A DNA stretch of 64,000 nt from Glycomyces artemisiae (GTDB lineage Bacteria > Actinomycetota > Actinomycetes > Mycobacteriales > Micromonosporaceae): contig NZ_PVTJ01000002.1 of assembly GCF_003002955.1 (NCBI RefSeq), positions 558,001 to 622,000 on the forward strand. The letters run 5' to 3'. Under the pieces are notes generated by a model. That model was not told the DNA's origin. It worked only from the letters and a program-made list of their open reading frames with translations, and searched no databases. Position numbers and translations under genes: made by a program. Shown in pieces: positions 8,322-16,227 of the stretch (position 1 is its first letter; every line of letters starts with the position of its first letter).

Positions 8322-8423
8322 GTGTCTCCTCGCAGGGAATTCTAGTTCTCCTATCAAGCTAGTATAGTTTCGGAGAGGGCTACCATCCACCCATCACCGC
8401 TCCCGATTGAAAGGGCGTATCCC
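8322..8423. promoter_or_regulatory. divergent promoter region, monooxygenase / aldo-keto reductase
   Basis: This 102-bp region is locally AT-rich (CTATCAAGCTAGTATAGTTT around 8350-8370). A CTAG...CTAG pair and a TCTCC...GGAGA inverted pair lie inside it. It must carry both promoters and possibly a shared operator, suggesting joint control of the two redox genes. Confidence 0.5.
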
Positions 8424-9455
8424 GTGTCATACGGCGCATTCGAGACGACCCACGCCGCCGCCGAGGACCGCTACGAGCGCCTCGCCTACCGCCGCGCTGG
8501 CCGCTCCGGCCTCGACCTCCCGGCGTTCTCGCTCGGCCTCTGGCAGAAGTTCGGCACCGACCACCCGTACGAGACGCAGCGCGCGATCATCCTGCACGCC
8601 TTCGACCTCGGCATCACCCACATCGACAACGCCGACCGCTACGGGCCCCCGCACCGCGCCGCCCAGCAGGTCTTCGGCCGCGTCCTCGCCAAGGACCTCG
8701 CGCCGTACCGCGACGAGCTCGTGCTCTCCACCAAGGCGGGCAACCCGATCGGCCCGAGTCCGTACCTCAAGGGCGGTTCCCGCAAGTCGCTGCTGAACTC
8801 CCTCGAACACAGCCTGCGCGACCTCGGCACCGACTACGTCGACGTCTTCTACCACCACCGCGCCGACCCCTCGACGCCCCTGGAGGAGACCGCCGGGGCC
8901 CTCGCCGACGCCGTGCGCCAAGGCAAGGCCCTGTACGTGGGCGTCTCGAACTACAGCCCCGAGCAGGCCCACGAGATCGGGGAGCTCCTTCGCGCGCAAG
9001 GCGTCCCGCTCCTGGTCCACCAGCCCCGCTACTCGATCTTCGACCGCAGCCCCGAGCAGAACGGCCTCCTCGACACCGCCGCGGCCGACGGCTTCGGGCT
9101 CGTCGTCTACTCGCCGCTCGCGCAGGGCCTCCTCACGGACAAGTACCTCCAGGACATCCCGTCGGGCGCGCGCGCCGAGAACAGCGCGTTCCTCAAGCCC
9201 GACGTCATCGACGACGTCTACCGCACCCGCGCCGCCGCCCTGAACGACCTGGCGAAGCAGCGCGGCCAGTCGCTCGCGCAGCTCGCCCTCCAGTGGGTCC
9301 TGCGGCGCCCCGAGGTCACCTCCGCGCTCATCGGCGCCAGCTCGACCTGGCAGCTCGACCACAATGTGCAGGCCCTCGACTTCCCCGACCTCACGGACGA
9401 GGAGCTCGCCGTCATCGACGAGCACGGCGTCCACGGCACCGGCCTGGCCCGCTGA
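8424..9455 (+). CDS. aldo/keto reductase
   Basis: A GTG start gives 343 residues of a complete (alpha/beta)8 aldo/keto reductase. The catalytic tetrad is visible: the Asp and Tyr in HIDNADRYG (about residues 70-78), Lys in LSTKAG (about 110) and His in VFYHHRAD (about 142). The NADPH-binding end has SSTWQLDHNV near residue 310. The YERLAYRRAGRSGLDLP opening resembles the YghZ/Gpr (L-glyceraldehyde-3-phosphate reductase) and Kv-beta branch. Such proteins reduce toxic aldehydes. The nitroreductase begins one base after its stop, so they form an operon. Confidence 0.92.
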   Translation: MSYGAFETTHAAAEDRYERLAYRRAGRSGLDLPAFSLGLWQKFGTDHPYETQRAIILHAFDLGITHIDNADRYGPPHRAAQQVFGRVLAKDLAPYRDELVLSTKAGNPIGPSPYLKGGSRKSLLNSLEHSLRDLGTDYVDVFYHHRADPSTPLEETAGALADAVRQGKALYVGVSNYSPEQAHEIGELLRAQGVPLLVHQPRYSIFDRSPEQNGLLDTAAADGFGLVVYSPLAQGLLTDKYLQDIPSGARAENSAFLKPDVIDDVYRTRAAALNDLAKQRGQSLAQLALQWVLRRPEVTSALIGASSTWQLDHNVQALDFPDLTDEELAVIDEHGVHGTGLAR

Positions 9456-9456
9456 C

Positions 9457-10251
9457 ATGTCGGTCACCGAACGCTACGGCGACCCGGAGGCCCGGCTGGA
9501 GGCCGTCAACGACACCGTGCGGATCCAGCTCGCGCACCGCTCGGTGCGCCGGTTCGGGCCGCGCGACGTGACCGATGACGAGCTGACGACGCTCGTGGCC
9601 GCCGCGCAGTCCGCGCCGACGTCCTCGAACCTCCAGCCGTGGAGCGTGATCGCGGTGCGCGACCCCGAGCGCAGGGCCCGGCTCGCGCACCTCGCGGGGG
9701 AGCAGGCGTTCATCGCGCAGGCGCCGCTGTTCCTCGTCTGGGTCGCCGACCTCGGCCGCGCGCGGCGCCTCGCGGCCCGCCGCGGCACCGACGTGCACGC
9801 CGCGGACTACCTGGAGACGACCCTCATCGGCTTCATCGACACCGCCTTGGCGGCGCAGAACGCGGTGACCGCCGCCGAGTCCCTGGGACTCGGCTCGGTC
9901 TTCGTGGGCGCCATCAGGAACCGTCCCGAGGAGGTGGCCGCGGAGCTGAAGCTCCCGCCGCACACCGTGGCCGCGTTCGGCCTGGCCGTGGGGGAGCCGG
10001 ACCCTGCTGAGCGCGCGGGCGTGAAGCCGCGCCTGCCGCAGGCGGCGGTGCTCCACCGCGAGCAGTACAGCGACGCATCGGACGCGCACCTCGACGTCTA
10101 CGACGAGCGCCTCGCCGCCTACAACGCCCGGTTCGGCCTTAAGGGGAACTGGACCGACCGGGTCCTGGCGCGCCTGCGCGGACCGGAGTCCATGGGTGGG
10201 AGGCACAAGCTCCGCGCGGTCCTCGAATCGTTCGGACTGCCCTCGCGCTGA
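9457..10251 (+). CDS. nitroreductase-family FMN oxidoreductase
   Basis: ATG at 9457 lies one base after the upstream stop. The 264-residue product has the NADPH-dependent nitroreductase pattern: HRSVRRFGP near residue 26 (phosphate of FMN), APTSSNLQPWS near 50, AQNAVTAAESLGLGSVFVGAIRN near 130-155 and a long C-terminal excursion ending in a basic tail, as in NfsA-type enzymes. These homodimers pass two electrons from NADPH to flavins, quinones or nitro groups. Its place beside a flavin-dependent monooxygenase and an aldo/keto reductase suggests a shared detoxification or sulfur-scavenging role. Confidence 0.9.
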   Translation: MSVTERYGDPEARLEAVNDTVRIQLAHRSVRRFGPRDVTDDELTTLVAAAQSAPTSSNLQPWSVIAVRDPERRARLAHLAGEQAFIAQAPLFLVWVADLGRARRLAARRGTDVHAADYLETTLIGFIDTALAAQNAVTAAESLGLGSVFVGAIRNRPEEVAAELKLPPHTVAAFGLAVGEPDPAERAGVKPRLPQAAVLHREQYSDASDAHLDVYDERLAAYNARFGLKGNWTDRVLARLRGPESMGGRHKLRAVLESFGLPSR

Positions 10252-10257
10252 AGGGGA

Positions 10258-10291
10258 GAGGCCGTTCCCGCGCCGGGGTGAGAACGGCCTC
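10258..10291 (+). terminator. hairpin terminator after the nitroreductase
   Basis: GAGGCCGTTC (10258-10267) pairs with GAACGGCCTC (10282-10291), a 10-bp perfect stem just past the stop. Confidence 0.7.
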
Positions 10292-10377
10292 AATGGATCG
10301 TCGCCCTTGATCAACTTCGCTCGGCGTGCGAGGATTCGCGCGAGACCCCCTTGTCCCCTCCCCGGAAGGACCGTCCC

Positions 10378-11580
10378 GTGCGACGCGTATCCCGCCTGGT
10401 CGTCCCCGTCAACGCCGCCATGCAGTCCCAGATGCGGCGCCAGACCGCCGACGTCGACGGCTTCTTCGACAAGCTCGTCCGCCAGGCCGAGGCGGCCTCC
10501 GGCGGCAGCGCCGCGGGCGACGACGAGTTCCTGGAGGGCTACCGGTACCTGCTCCGCCAGGTCGCCAAGGTCCGCACCATCTCGCCCCTCGGCTGGACCG
10601 GCTTCACCGCGGACCTGAAGTGCCGCATGACGAACCGCTTCCGCGTGCGCCGCCTGGTGGCCGAGTACCCGGAGATCCTCGACGAGCCGATCGAGCGCCC
10701 CATCGTCGTCACGGGCATGCCCCGCACGGCGACCACGTTGGCGCACAAGATCCTCGCCTTCCCCGAGGGCAACCGCGCGCCCCTCATGTGGGAGCTCCAG
10801 GCCACCGACCGCGCCGACATCGACCCGAAGATCCGCAAGCGCCGCATCAACGTCGCCCGCGCCTCGGCCCGATTCGGCCACTTCTTCTCGCCCGTGCTGC
10901 CCGACATCCACGCGATGGAGCCGGAGTCGCCCGAGGAGTGCGTGTTCGCGATCCCCCACGGCCGCAACCAGCTCGTGACGTTCCGCATGCCCGGCTACCG
11001 CAACTGGCTCGACGAGCACGACTTCCTCCCCGACTACGAGTACTACAAGACCGTGCTCCAGGTCCTCCAGTTCGGCGCGCCCCGCCGCCGCTGGGTCCTC
11101 AAGTCCCCGTACCACCTTGAGCACCTCGGGGTCCTCATGAAGGTCTTCCCCGACGCGCAGATCGTGTGGACGCACCGCGACCCGAACACCGTCATGGGGT
11201 CCTGGTGCTCGCTCATGGAGACCGGCGTGGCGATCTGCAACCGCGAGTACGACCCGCACCAGATCGGCGAGGACTGGCTCCAGATGCTCTCCCGCATGGT
11301 CGAGATCGGTCGCAACGTGCGCACCACCCTCGCCCGCGACCGCGTCGTCGACGTCTCGTACCACCAGCTCACCGCCAATCCCTACGAGGAGCTGCCCGAG
11401 ATCTTCCGCCGCCTCGGCATGGCCTTCACGCCCCGCGACGAGCAGAACCTCGCCGACGTCCTCGCCCGCCCCGGCATGAAGCGCGGCCACGAGTACAGCC
11501 TCCGCCACTACGGCCTCGACCCCGACATGATCGACAAGGCGTTCGGCGACTACACCCGCATGGTCCACGCCATGCGCTGA
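10378..11580 (+). CDS. PAPS-dependent sulfotransferase family protein
   Basis: GTG at 10378 sits 8 nt after GGAAGGA; an in-frame TTG at 10351 would be longer but lacks a ribosome site. The 400-residue product contains the 5'-phosphosulfate loop VVTGMPRTATT near residues 110-121 and a 3'-phosphate-binding region near VWTHRDPNTVMGSW (about residues 262-275), both typical of the large Sulfotransfer_3-like actinobacterial family. A conserved WVLKSPYHL block precedes the latter. Family members sulfate lipids, glycans or small molecules; the acceptor here is unknown. Cytosolic, no signal peptide. Confidence 0.88.
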   Translation: MRRVSRLVVPVNAAMQSQMRRQTADVDGFFDKLVRQAEAASGGSAAGDDEFLEGYRYLLRQVAKVRTISPLGWTGFTADLKCRMTNRFRVRRLVAEYPEILDEPIERPIVVTGMPRTATTLAHKILAFPEGNRAPLMWELQATDRADIDPKIRKRRINVARASARFGHFFSPVLPDIHAMEPESPEECVFAIPHGRNQLVTFRMPGYRNWLDEHDFLPDYEYYKTVLQVLQFGAPRRRWVLKSPYHLEHLGVLMKVFPDAQIVWTHRDPNTVMGSWCSLMETGVAICNREYDPHQIGEDWLQMLSRMVEIGRNVRTTLARDRVVDVSYHQLTANPYEELPEIFRRLGMAFTPRDEQNLADVLARPGMKRGHEYSLRHYGLDPDMIDKAFGDYTRMVHAMR

Positions 11581-11589
11581 TCGCGCGCC

Positions 11590-11630
11590 GCCGCCTCCCG
11601 CCGCGGCCTAGGATTGCGGCGGGAGGCGGC
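11590..11630 (+). promoter_or_regulatory. hairpin masking a ribosome site, with an internal -10 in its loop
   Basis: A perfect 15-bp stem (11590-11604 with 11616-11630) ends one base before the ATG of the molybdopterin gene, and its 3' arm contains the GGGAGG ribosome site. The loop holds TAGGAT (11609-11614), a good -10 hexamer that would start RNA near 11621 and leave the ribosome site free. It can serve as the terminator of the sulfotransferase gene and as a translational lock on read-through RNA. Confidence 0.55.
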
Positions 11631-12233
11631 ATGAACGCATTGACACCCGGGTTCCGCGGACGGCGGCGCACGGTCGACGACCGGGTCCCCCCGGGCCAGT
11701 ACCTGACGGAGGACTTCCCGGTCCTGAGCGCCGGCCCGACCCCCTCGGTCGCGCTCGACACCTGGACGTTCACGGTGGTCACGGAGACCGGCGAGCGCCG
11801 GGAATGGGACCGCGCGCAGTTCGCGGCGCTGCCGCACGAGACGCCGGTGGTCGACATCCACTGCGTCACGAGATGGTCAAAACTCGACACGACGTGGAGG
11901 GGCGTCTCCGTCGATACCCTGCTGTCAGGTCTGGAAACTGACGCGGTCTTCGCAGTGGCCCACTCCTTCGACGGCTACACGACGAACATGCCGTTGCAGG
12001 ACATCCGGAACGGCCAGGCCTGGGTCGTCACCGAGTACGAGGGCAAGCCGCTCCCCGCCGAGCACGGCGGCCCCGCGCGCCTCCTCGTCCCGCACCTCTA
12101 CTTCTGGAAGTCCGCGAAGTGGGTCTCGGCCCTCACCCTCCACACCGACGACCAGCCGGGCTTCTGGGAGCGCGCCGGGTACCACGACTACGGCGACCCC
12201 TGGCTCGAACAGCGCTACCAGGAGGGCTGGTGA
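11631..12233 (+). CDS. molybdopterin-dependent oxidoreductase (sulfite-oxidase fold)
   Basis: This 200-residue protein is a compact Oxidored_molyb domain. The Mo-ligating cysteine is Cys78 in DIHCVTRWSK, followed by TWRGVSVDTLL, HSFDGYTTNMPL and the GGPARLLVPHLYFWKSAKW substrate/cofactor block near residues 143-165. There is no Tat signal and no dimerisation domain, so it is cytosolic, unlike MsrP. Its stop overlaps the start of an FAD reductase, and such pairs are common in actinomycetes. The reductase probably feeds electrons from NAD(P)H. Substrate (sulfoxide, sulfite or other) cannot be told. Confidence 0.92.
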   Translation: MNALTPGFRGRRRTVDDRVPPGQYLTEDFPVLSAGPTPSVALDTWTFTVVTETGERREWDRAQFAALPHETPVVDIHCVTRWSKLDTTWRGVSVDTLLSGLETDAVFAVAHSFDGYTTNMPLQDIRNGQAWVVTEYEGKPLPAEHGGPARLLVPHLYFWKSAKWVSALTLHTDDQPGFWERAGYHDYGDPWLEQRYQEGW

Positions 12234-12940
12234 CCGGCCTCTGGCAGCGCGCCCGCCTCGTCGAGCGCCGCCCCGAGACCGCCACGGCCGTGACCCTGGT
12301 CTTCCGGCCCGAGAACTGGCCGGGCCACCTGGCCGGCCAGCACGCGGACATCCGCCTGACCGCCGACGACGGCTACACGGCGGTCCGCTCCTACTCGATG
12401 GCCGCCCCGGTGCGTGACGGCCTGGTGGAGTTCACCGTTCAGCGGGTGAACGACGGCGAGGTCTCCACGTACCTGTGCGACGACCTCCCGGTGGGCGCCG
12501 ACGTGGAACTCAAGGGCCCCATCGGAGGCTGGTTCATCTGGCGCGAGACCGAAACGCGCCCAGTACTGCTGGTAGCAGGCGGGTCGGGAATCGTTCCGCT
12601 GCAAGCAATGATCCGCCAGCGCCGAGAGTCGGGCTCCGACGTTCCCTTCCGCCTGATCTACTCGGTGCGAACCCCGGCGGACATCATCTACAGGGACGAA
12701 CTGGGCGACGCCGCCGACGGAGTCGAAACCACGATCCTCTACACGAGGACCACCCCAGCCGGTTCCGGCCGCCCGCCGGCCCGCATCAGCCTCGCCGACC
12801 TGAAGGAGCACGGCTGGACCCCGGGCTTCGACCCGGCCTGCTTCATCTGCGGCCCGACCGGCTTCGTGGAGACCGCCGCCAGGGCCCTCGTCGCGATGGG
12901 CCACGACTCCCACCGCATCAAGACCGAACGCTTCGGCTGA
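12230..12940 (+). CDS. FAD/NAD(P)-binding reductase, partner of the molybdoenzyme
   Basis: GTG at 12230 overlaps the preceding TGA. The 236-residue protein is a minimal ferredoxin-NADP-reductase-like module. The FAD loop is RSYSMAAP near residue 50, the NAD(P) pyrophosphate loop is VAGGSGIVPL near 115-124, and the terminal CFICGPTGFVETA motif lies near 200. It ends KTERFG, where oxygenase reductases would continue into a 2Fe-2S domain; that domain is absent. Electrons therefore go from NAD(P)H through FAD directly to the partner encoded upstream. Coupling by overlap supports a two-component enzyme. Confidence 0.92.
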   Translation: MTGLWQRARLVERRPETATAVTLVFRPENWPGHLAGQHADIRLTADDGYTAVRSYSMAAPVRDGLVEFTVQRVNDGEVSTYLCDDLPVGADVELKGPIGGWFIWRETETRPVLLVAGGSGIVPLQAMIRQRRESGSDVPFRLIYSVRTPADIIYRDELGDAADGVETTILYTRTTPAGSGRPPARISLADLKEHGWTPGFDPACFICGPTGFVETAARALVAMGHDSHRIKTERFG

Positions 12941-12944
12941 GCCG

Positions 12945-13604
12945 CTACCGCCGCTTGCGGCGGTGCCAGCGCGCCGCCCAGCGTTCGTGGCCGACCACGA
13001 AGTACGCCGACGCGGACGCGCACACCAGGAGCGAGACCACGGGACTGACGAGCGCCACCAAGGCAGCGGTCCCGAACAGCAAGGGGCCCATGAGGGATCG
13101 CACGACGGCGGGCTGGGCCTCGTGCCGCGCCTCCGGGTGCATGAGGTGCGGATGCCGCGCCAGGTACCCCCACAGGACCGTGAACCAGGATGCGCTCGCC
13201 ATCATCGTGAGGGAGTAGAAGATCGCGGCGGGGACGGCTTGCCCGCCGGTGAGGTGGGTGCCGATCGTCGCGGTCGGCAGCGGCAGGAACGCGATGGTCG
13301 CCAGCAGTCCGAGGTTCATGAACAGCAGTGCACGGTTGGCGTGCGCGACGCGGCGGAACAGCGTGTGGTGATTGACCCACACGATCCCGATGACCAGGAA
13401 GCTCACCGCGTAGGCGGCCAGTGCCGGCCAGGATTCCAGCAGCGAGGCCCACACCGGTTCCCCGGATTCGGGGGCGTGCACTTCGATGATGAGCAGGGTT
13501 GCGGCGATGGCGAGCACGCCGTCGCTGAGCGCTTCGAGGCGCGCGGGGCTGATCGCTTCGCCGCGCACGGGGGTGTCGGCCTCGCTCTTGATCGGCGTCG
13601 TCAC
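12945..13604 (-). CDS. TMEM175-family potassium channel (DUF1211)
   Basis: GTG at 13604 gives 219 residues with six hydrophobic helices in one repeat, the bacterial TMEM175 size; two or more subunits assemble into the pore. The first helix has the family signature: Arg-x-Ala-Leu-Ser-Asp-Gly-Val-Leu-Ala-Ile-Ala near residues 20-33, close to the canonical FSDGVFAIA. A conserved WVNHHTLFRRV block follows helix 3. These are K+-selective channels without a TVGYG filter. The N-terminal tail is polar and the ribosome site is weak. It ends 4 bp from the convergent FAD reductase stop. Confidence 0.88.
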   Translation of the reverse strand: MTTPIKSEADTPVRGEAISPARLEALSDGVLAIAATLLIIEVHAPESGEPVWASLLESWPALAAYAVSFLVIGIVWVNHHTLFRRVAHANRALLFMNLGLLATIAFLPLPTATIGTHLTGGQAVPAAIFYSLTMMASASWFTVLWGYLARHPHLMHPEARHEAQPAVVRSLMGPLLFGTAALVALVSPVVSLLVCASASAYFVVGHERWAARWHRRKRR

Positions 13605-13747
13605 GGGTTTCCGCTTTCGTTGCAGGGGAGGGGATGCTGACGGCCTCCACGGCGAAGCCGGGGCCGGGTCCACCGACCCGGTCCCGGCAATTATGAAGCG
13701 TCGCCGCGCGTACGCGTCCGGTGCGCCTGCGCGGTCCTGCGGTGTGC

Positions 13748-14497
13748 TCAGCCCTTGGCGAGCTGCGCGCCCCCGGCGACTTCGAGCACGGTGCCGGTCG
13801 TGTAGCCGTTGCCCGCCAGGAAGGCCACGGCCTCGCCGACCTCGGCGGGGTTGCCGACGCGGCCGACCGGCAGGACGGAGGCGTACTGGTCGAACAGGGC
13901 CTTGCGCTGCGCTTCGGGGACCCCGGACCACCATGGCGTGTCGACCACGCCGGGGGAGACGGCGTTGACCCGGATCGGGGCCAGTTCGGCGGCGAGCGGG
14001 GCCACCATGGCCTCGATGGCGCCGTTGACGGCGGCGAGCCCTGCGGTGCCGGGCATCGCGGCGCGGGCCGAGACCGCGGAGATGAACGTGACCGAGGCGC
14101 CCGGGTTGAGCCGGGGCAGCGCGGCCTGGAGGGTGCGGAGGTGCGGCCAGAACTTTCCTTCGAAGCCGGCGGCGAGGTCGTCGAGGTCGAGGGTGGCGAT
14201 GGGGCCGGCGCCGTTGGATCCGCTGAGTGCGAGGACGAGGTGGTCGTAGCCGGTCTCGGGTGCGAAGAACGCGGCGAGTGCGGCGGTCTCGGCTGCGTCG
14301 AGCCGAACGGCGTCGACGGCGGTGCCGGTCGCGGCCTGGATGCGGTCGGCCGCCTCCTTGAGGGCCGTCTCGCGGCGGCCGGTGATGGTGACGGCCGCGC
14401 CGAGGGCGGCGAACCGGGCGGCGGTCGCCTCGCCGATGCCTGAGCTGCCGCCCATGACGAGGGCCCGTTGTCCTTGGAACTGCCGAAGGTCCGTCAT
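13748..14497 (-). CDS. short-chain dehydrogenase/reductase
   Basis: ATG at 14497 lies 8 nt after GGAGG. The product has 249 residues. Cofactor loop GGSSGIGEA is near residues 15-23. The usual NNAG is replaced by ALSGSNGAG, and the expected active-site SYxxxK region reads SAVSARAAMPGTAGLAAVNGAIE, where Tyr and Lys are not in the standard places. It is thus a divergent SDR that may reduce its substrate differently or only bind it. The C-terminus has GNGYTTGTVLEVAGG, as in classical SDRs. It is divergent from a TetR gene across a shared palindromic operator. Confidence 0.88.
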   Translation of the reverse strand: MTDLRQFQGQRALVMGGSSGIGEATAARFAALGAAVTITGRRETALKEAADRIQAATGTAVDAVRLDAAETAALAAFFAPETGYDHLVLALSGSNGAGPIATLDLDDLAAGFEGKFWPHLRTLQAALPRLNPGASVTFISAVSARAAMPGTAGLAAVNGAIEAMVAPLAAELAPIRVNAVSPGVVDTPWWSGVPEAQRKALFDQYASVLPVGRVGNPAEVGEAVAFLAGNGYTTGTVLEVAGGAQLAKG

Positions 14498-14516
14498 TCG
14501 GACCGCCTCCAAATTT

Positions 14517-14539
14517 GTCGAGACTTGATGTCTCGATAA
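14517..14539. promoter_or_regulatory. palindromic TetR operator between SDR and TetR genes
   Basis: CGAGAC-TTGAT-GTCTCG (14519-14535) extends to a 23-bp near-palindrome with TTGT/ATAA flanks. It lies in the 86-bp divergent gap, within the likely promoters. A weaker copy, CGAGAC...CCTCG, follows at about 14548-14564. This is the expected binding site of the neighbouring TetR protein. Confidence 0.65.
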
Positions 14540-14583
14540 ATGTATGCCGAGACGCCACGCCTCGTCAATGGTAGGTTGGTCAC

Positions 14584-15216
14584 ATGCCGAGGACCGCCGA
14601 CCGCCAGCACACCGGACGCCAGCGCAACGAGGAGGCCCGCCGCGCCATCCTCGACGCGGCGGTGCACCAGTTCGCCGAGCGCCCGGCCGCTGAAGTCACC
14701 GTCGCCACGATCGCCGCCGAGGCCGGCGTGGGGCGCCAGACGATCTACCGCTGGTGGCCCACGAAGTTCGCGATCCTGCTGGAGGCCATGACAGAACTGG
14801 GCCGGGCGGTGGTGGCGGTGCCGGACTCGGGGTCGCTCGCCGCGGACCTGGAGGCGTTCGTGACCGCGACCTTCAGTGCGGTGAAGGAGCCGACCATCTC
14901 GCTGCTGCGGGTGGTCATGGGGGAGGCCCAGCGCGACCCGCAGGTGCACCGGCTCATGGTCGAGTTCACCGGCCGCCGACGCGCGGTGCTCCGGGAGGTC
15001 CTGGAACGCGCCGAGGCCCGCGGCGAGCCCCTCGGCCCCGGCGGGGCCGATCTCCTCGTCGACCAGGTCTTCGGGGTGCTGTGGTACCGCATCCTGCTCG
15101 GCAACGGACCGTTGACGCCCTCTGCTGCAAGGGAACTCGCCGAGGCCCTGCTCGCGCAGACCCGGGCCTTACCCTGGCCCGCCTCGGAGCGAACGCCCCG
15201 ACCAGGGAAATGTTGA
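14584..15216 (+). CDS. TetR-family regulator of the divergent SDR
   Basis: The 210-residue protein has a standard TetR DNA-binding domain at residues 15-62: RRAILDAAVHQFAE, then VATIAAEAGVGRQTIYRWW. A TetR_C-type ligand domain follows (VVMGEAQRDPQVHRLM, LLVDQVFGVLWYRILLG). It faces the SDR gene across the CGAGAC palindrome, the classic arrangement in which the regulator represses itself and its neighbour until a small lipophilic ligand binds. The SDR product or substrate is the natural candidate for the ligand. Confidence 0.92.
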   Translation: MPRTADRQHTGRQRNEEARRAILDAAVHQFAERPAAEVTVATIAAEAGVGRQTIYRWWPTKFAILLEAMTELGRAVVAVPDSGSLAADLEAFVTATFSAVKEPTISLLRVVMGEAQRDPQVHRLMVEFTGRRRAVLREVLERAEARGEPLGPGGADLLVDQVFGVLWYRILLGNGPLTPSAARELAEALLAQTRALPWPASERTPRPGKC

Positions 15217-15272
15217 AATATAGACCAAAATTTCGCTAGCCTCCGTCTTCACCCTGAGAACGGAGCTACGCG

Positions 15273-16064
15273 ATGAACGACGACCTCGCCTACTACGCCG
15301 AACCCGGCCCGCTCACCAAGGGCGCCAAGGAGCTCCCCTCCGACATCCGCGAACTCCTGGCAGCCGTCCAAGACCGTCTCGTCCACGAACCGGGCCACCC
15401 GGACCACCCGACCGGCCACCTCCGCCGCGCCGAAGAGATCCTCGCCCATCCGGACCGACCCCTGCTCGGCTCCTGCCGCCACTTCACCCTCCTCGTGGTC
15501 GTCGCCCTACGCGCCCACGGCATCCCCGCCCGCGCCCGCTGCGGCTTCGCGACCTACTTCGTCCCCGGCTGGCACATCGACCACTGGGTCGCCGAGTACT
15601 GGCACGACGGCGCCTGGCGCCTCGCCGACGCTCAACTCCACCCCTCGCTGATCGCCGACCTCGGCATCGACTTCGACCCGGTCGACGTCCCCCGCACCGG
15701 CTTCCACGTCGCCGGAACCACCTGGCTCCAATACCGCTCAGGCGACCTCGACCCACACCGCTGCGGCATCGAAGGACCCGACACCCACGGCCCCTGGTGG
15801 ATCGCAAGCAACCTCATCCGCGACACCGCCGCCCTCTCCAAACTCGAACTCCTCCCCTGGGACGTATGGGGAGCCATGCCCGGCCCCACCGACCCGATCA
15901 CCGAAGACCTGACGACCCTCCTCGACAACCTCGCCACCCTCACCACCAACCCCGAAACCGCCGCTGACTCCCGCACCCTCTACCCGACCGAATCCGTGAA
16001 AGTCCCGGAGAAGGTCTTCAACTTCCTGAGGGGTTCAACCGAGTTGGTAGACCTAGACGCTTGA
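15273..16064 (+). CDS. transglutaminase-like cysteine protease-fold protein
   Basis: The 263-residue protein has a complete transglutaminase-like catalytic triad: Cys in GSCRHFTLLVV (about residue 68), His in WHIDHWVAEYW (about 103) and Asp in WRLADAQLHP (about 118). It has no signal peptide or transmembrane segment, so it is cytosolic. Related bacterial proteins cleave amide bonds or act on peptide or polyamine substrates; no specific reaction can be assigned. It stands immediately before the cas region and is followed by a hairpin, with no evidence that it belongs to the CRISPR system. Confidence 0.85.
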   Translation: MNDDLAYYAEPGPLTKGAKELPSDIRELLAAVQDRLVHEPGHPDHPTGHLRRAEEILAHPDRPLLGSCRHFTLLVVVALRAHGIPARARCGFATYFVPGWHIDHWVAEYWHDGAWRLADAQLHPSLIADLGIDFDPVDVPRTGFHVAGTTWLQYRSGDLDPHRCGIEGPDTHGPWWIASNLIRDTAALSKLELLPWDVWGAMPGPTDPITEDLTTLLDNLATLTTNPETAADSRTLYPTESVKVPEKVFNFLRGSTELVDLDA

Positions 16065-16072
16065 GCGAAGAC

Positions 16073-16111
16073 GAATCCGGGTGAGTCACTTTGGGTGGCC
16101 CACCCGGATTC
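16073..16111 (+). terminator. hairpin terminator after the transglutaminase-like gene
   Basis: GAATCCGGGTG (16073-16083) pairs with CACCCGGATTC (16101-16111), 11 bp. A competing GGGTGG/CCACCC hairpin lies inside. It isolates the gene from the mini-CRISPR next to it. Confidence 0.65.
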
Positions 16112-16117
16112 CACCGG

Positions 16118-16194
16118 ATCTCATCCCCGCGGAGGCGGGGCTCACTATTGCCGAAAGCAAGACACCGGCTCATGCCCGTTTTGACGGGCTTATC
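16118..16194 (-). ncRNA. degenerate mini-CRISPR, candidate CreA-like / cas-regulating crRNA
   Basis: Read on the minus strand, two repeat-like copies flank 21 nt. The first copy (16194-16167) matches the array repeat at only 17 of 28 positions. However, it keeps the 6-bp stem with 4-nt loop in the same register, with two base pairs changed on both sides (C-G to G-C, C-G to U-A), and it keeps the crRNA handle ATGAGCC exactly. The second copy (16145-16118) matches 22 of 28 with the stem intact. The spacer-like stretch (16166-16146) matches 15 of 21 positions of 16398-16418. Known CreA antitoxin RNAs and cas-regulating RNAs have this design and guide Cascade to a promoter without cutting. Expression is not shown here. 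Confidence 0.7.
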
Positions 16195-16227
16195 AACGTG
16201 TCATGCTAACGGCTAGGGATGCGAGCC

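Noticed and set aside
16118..16145. Reading the repeat-like hairpin as only a second terminator of the transglutaminase-like gene
   Set aside because: Possible, but the identity extends beyond the stem (flanking bases and ATGAG), and a second copy with a conserved handle lies 21 nt away.
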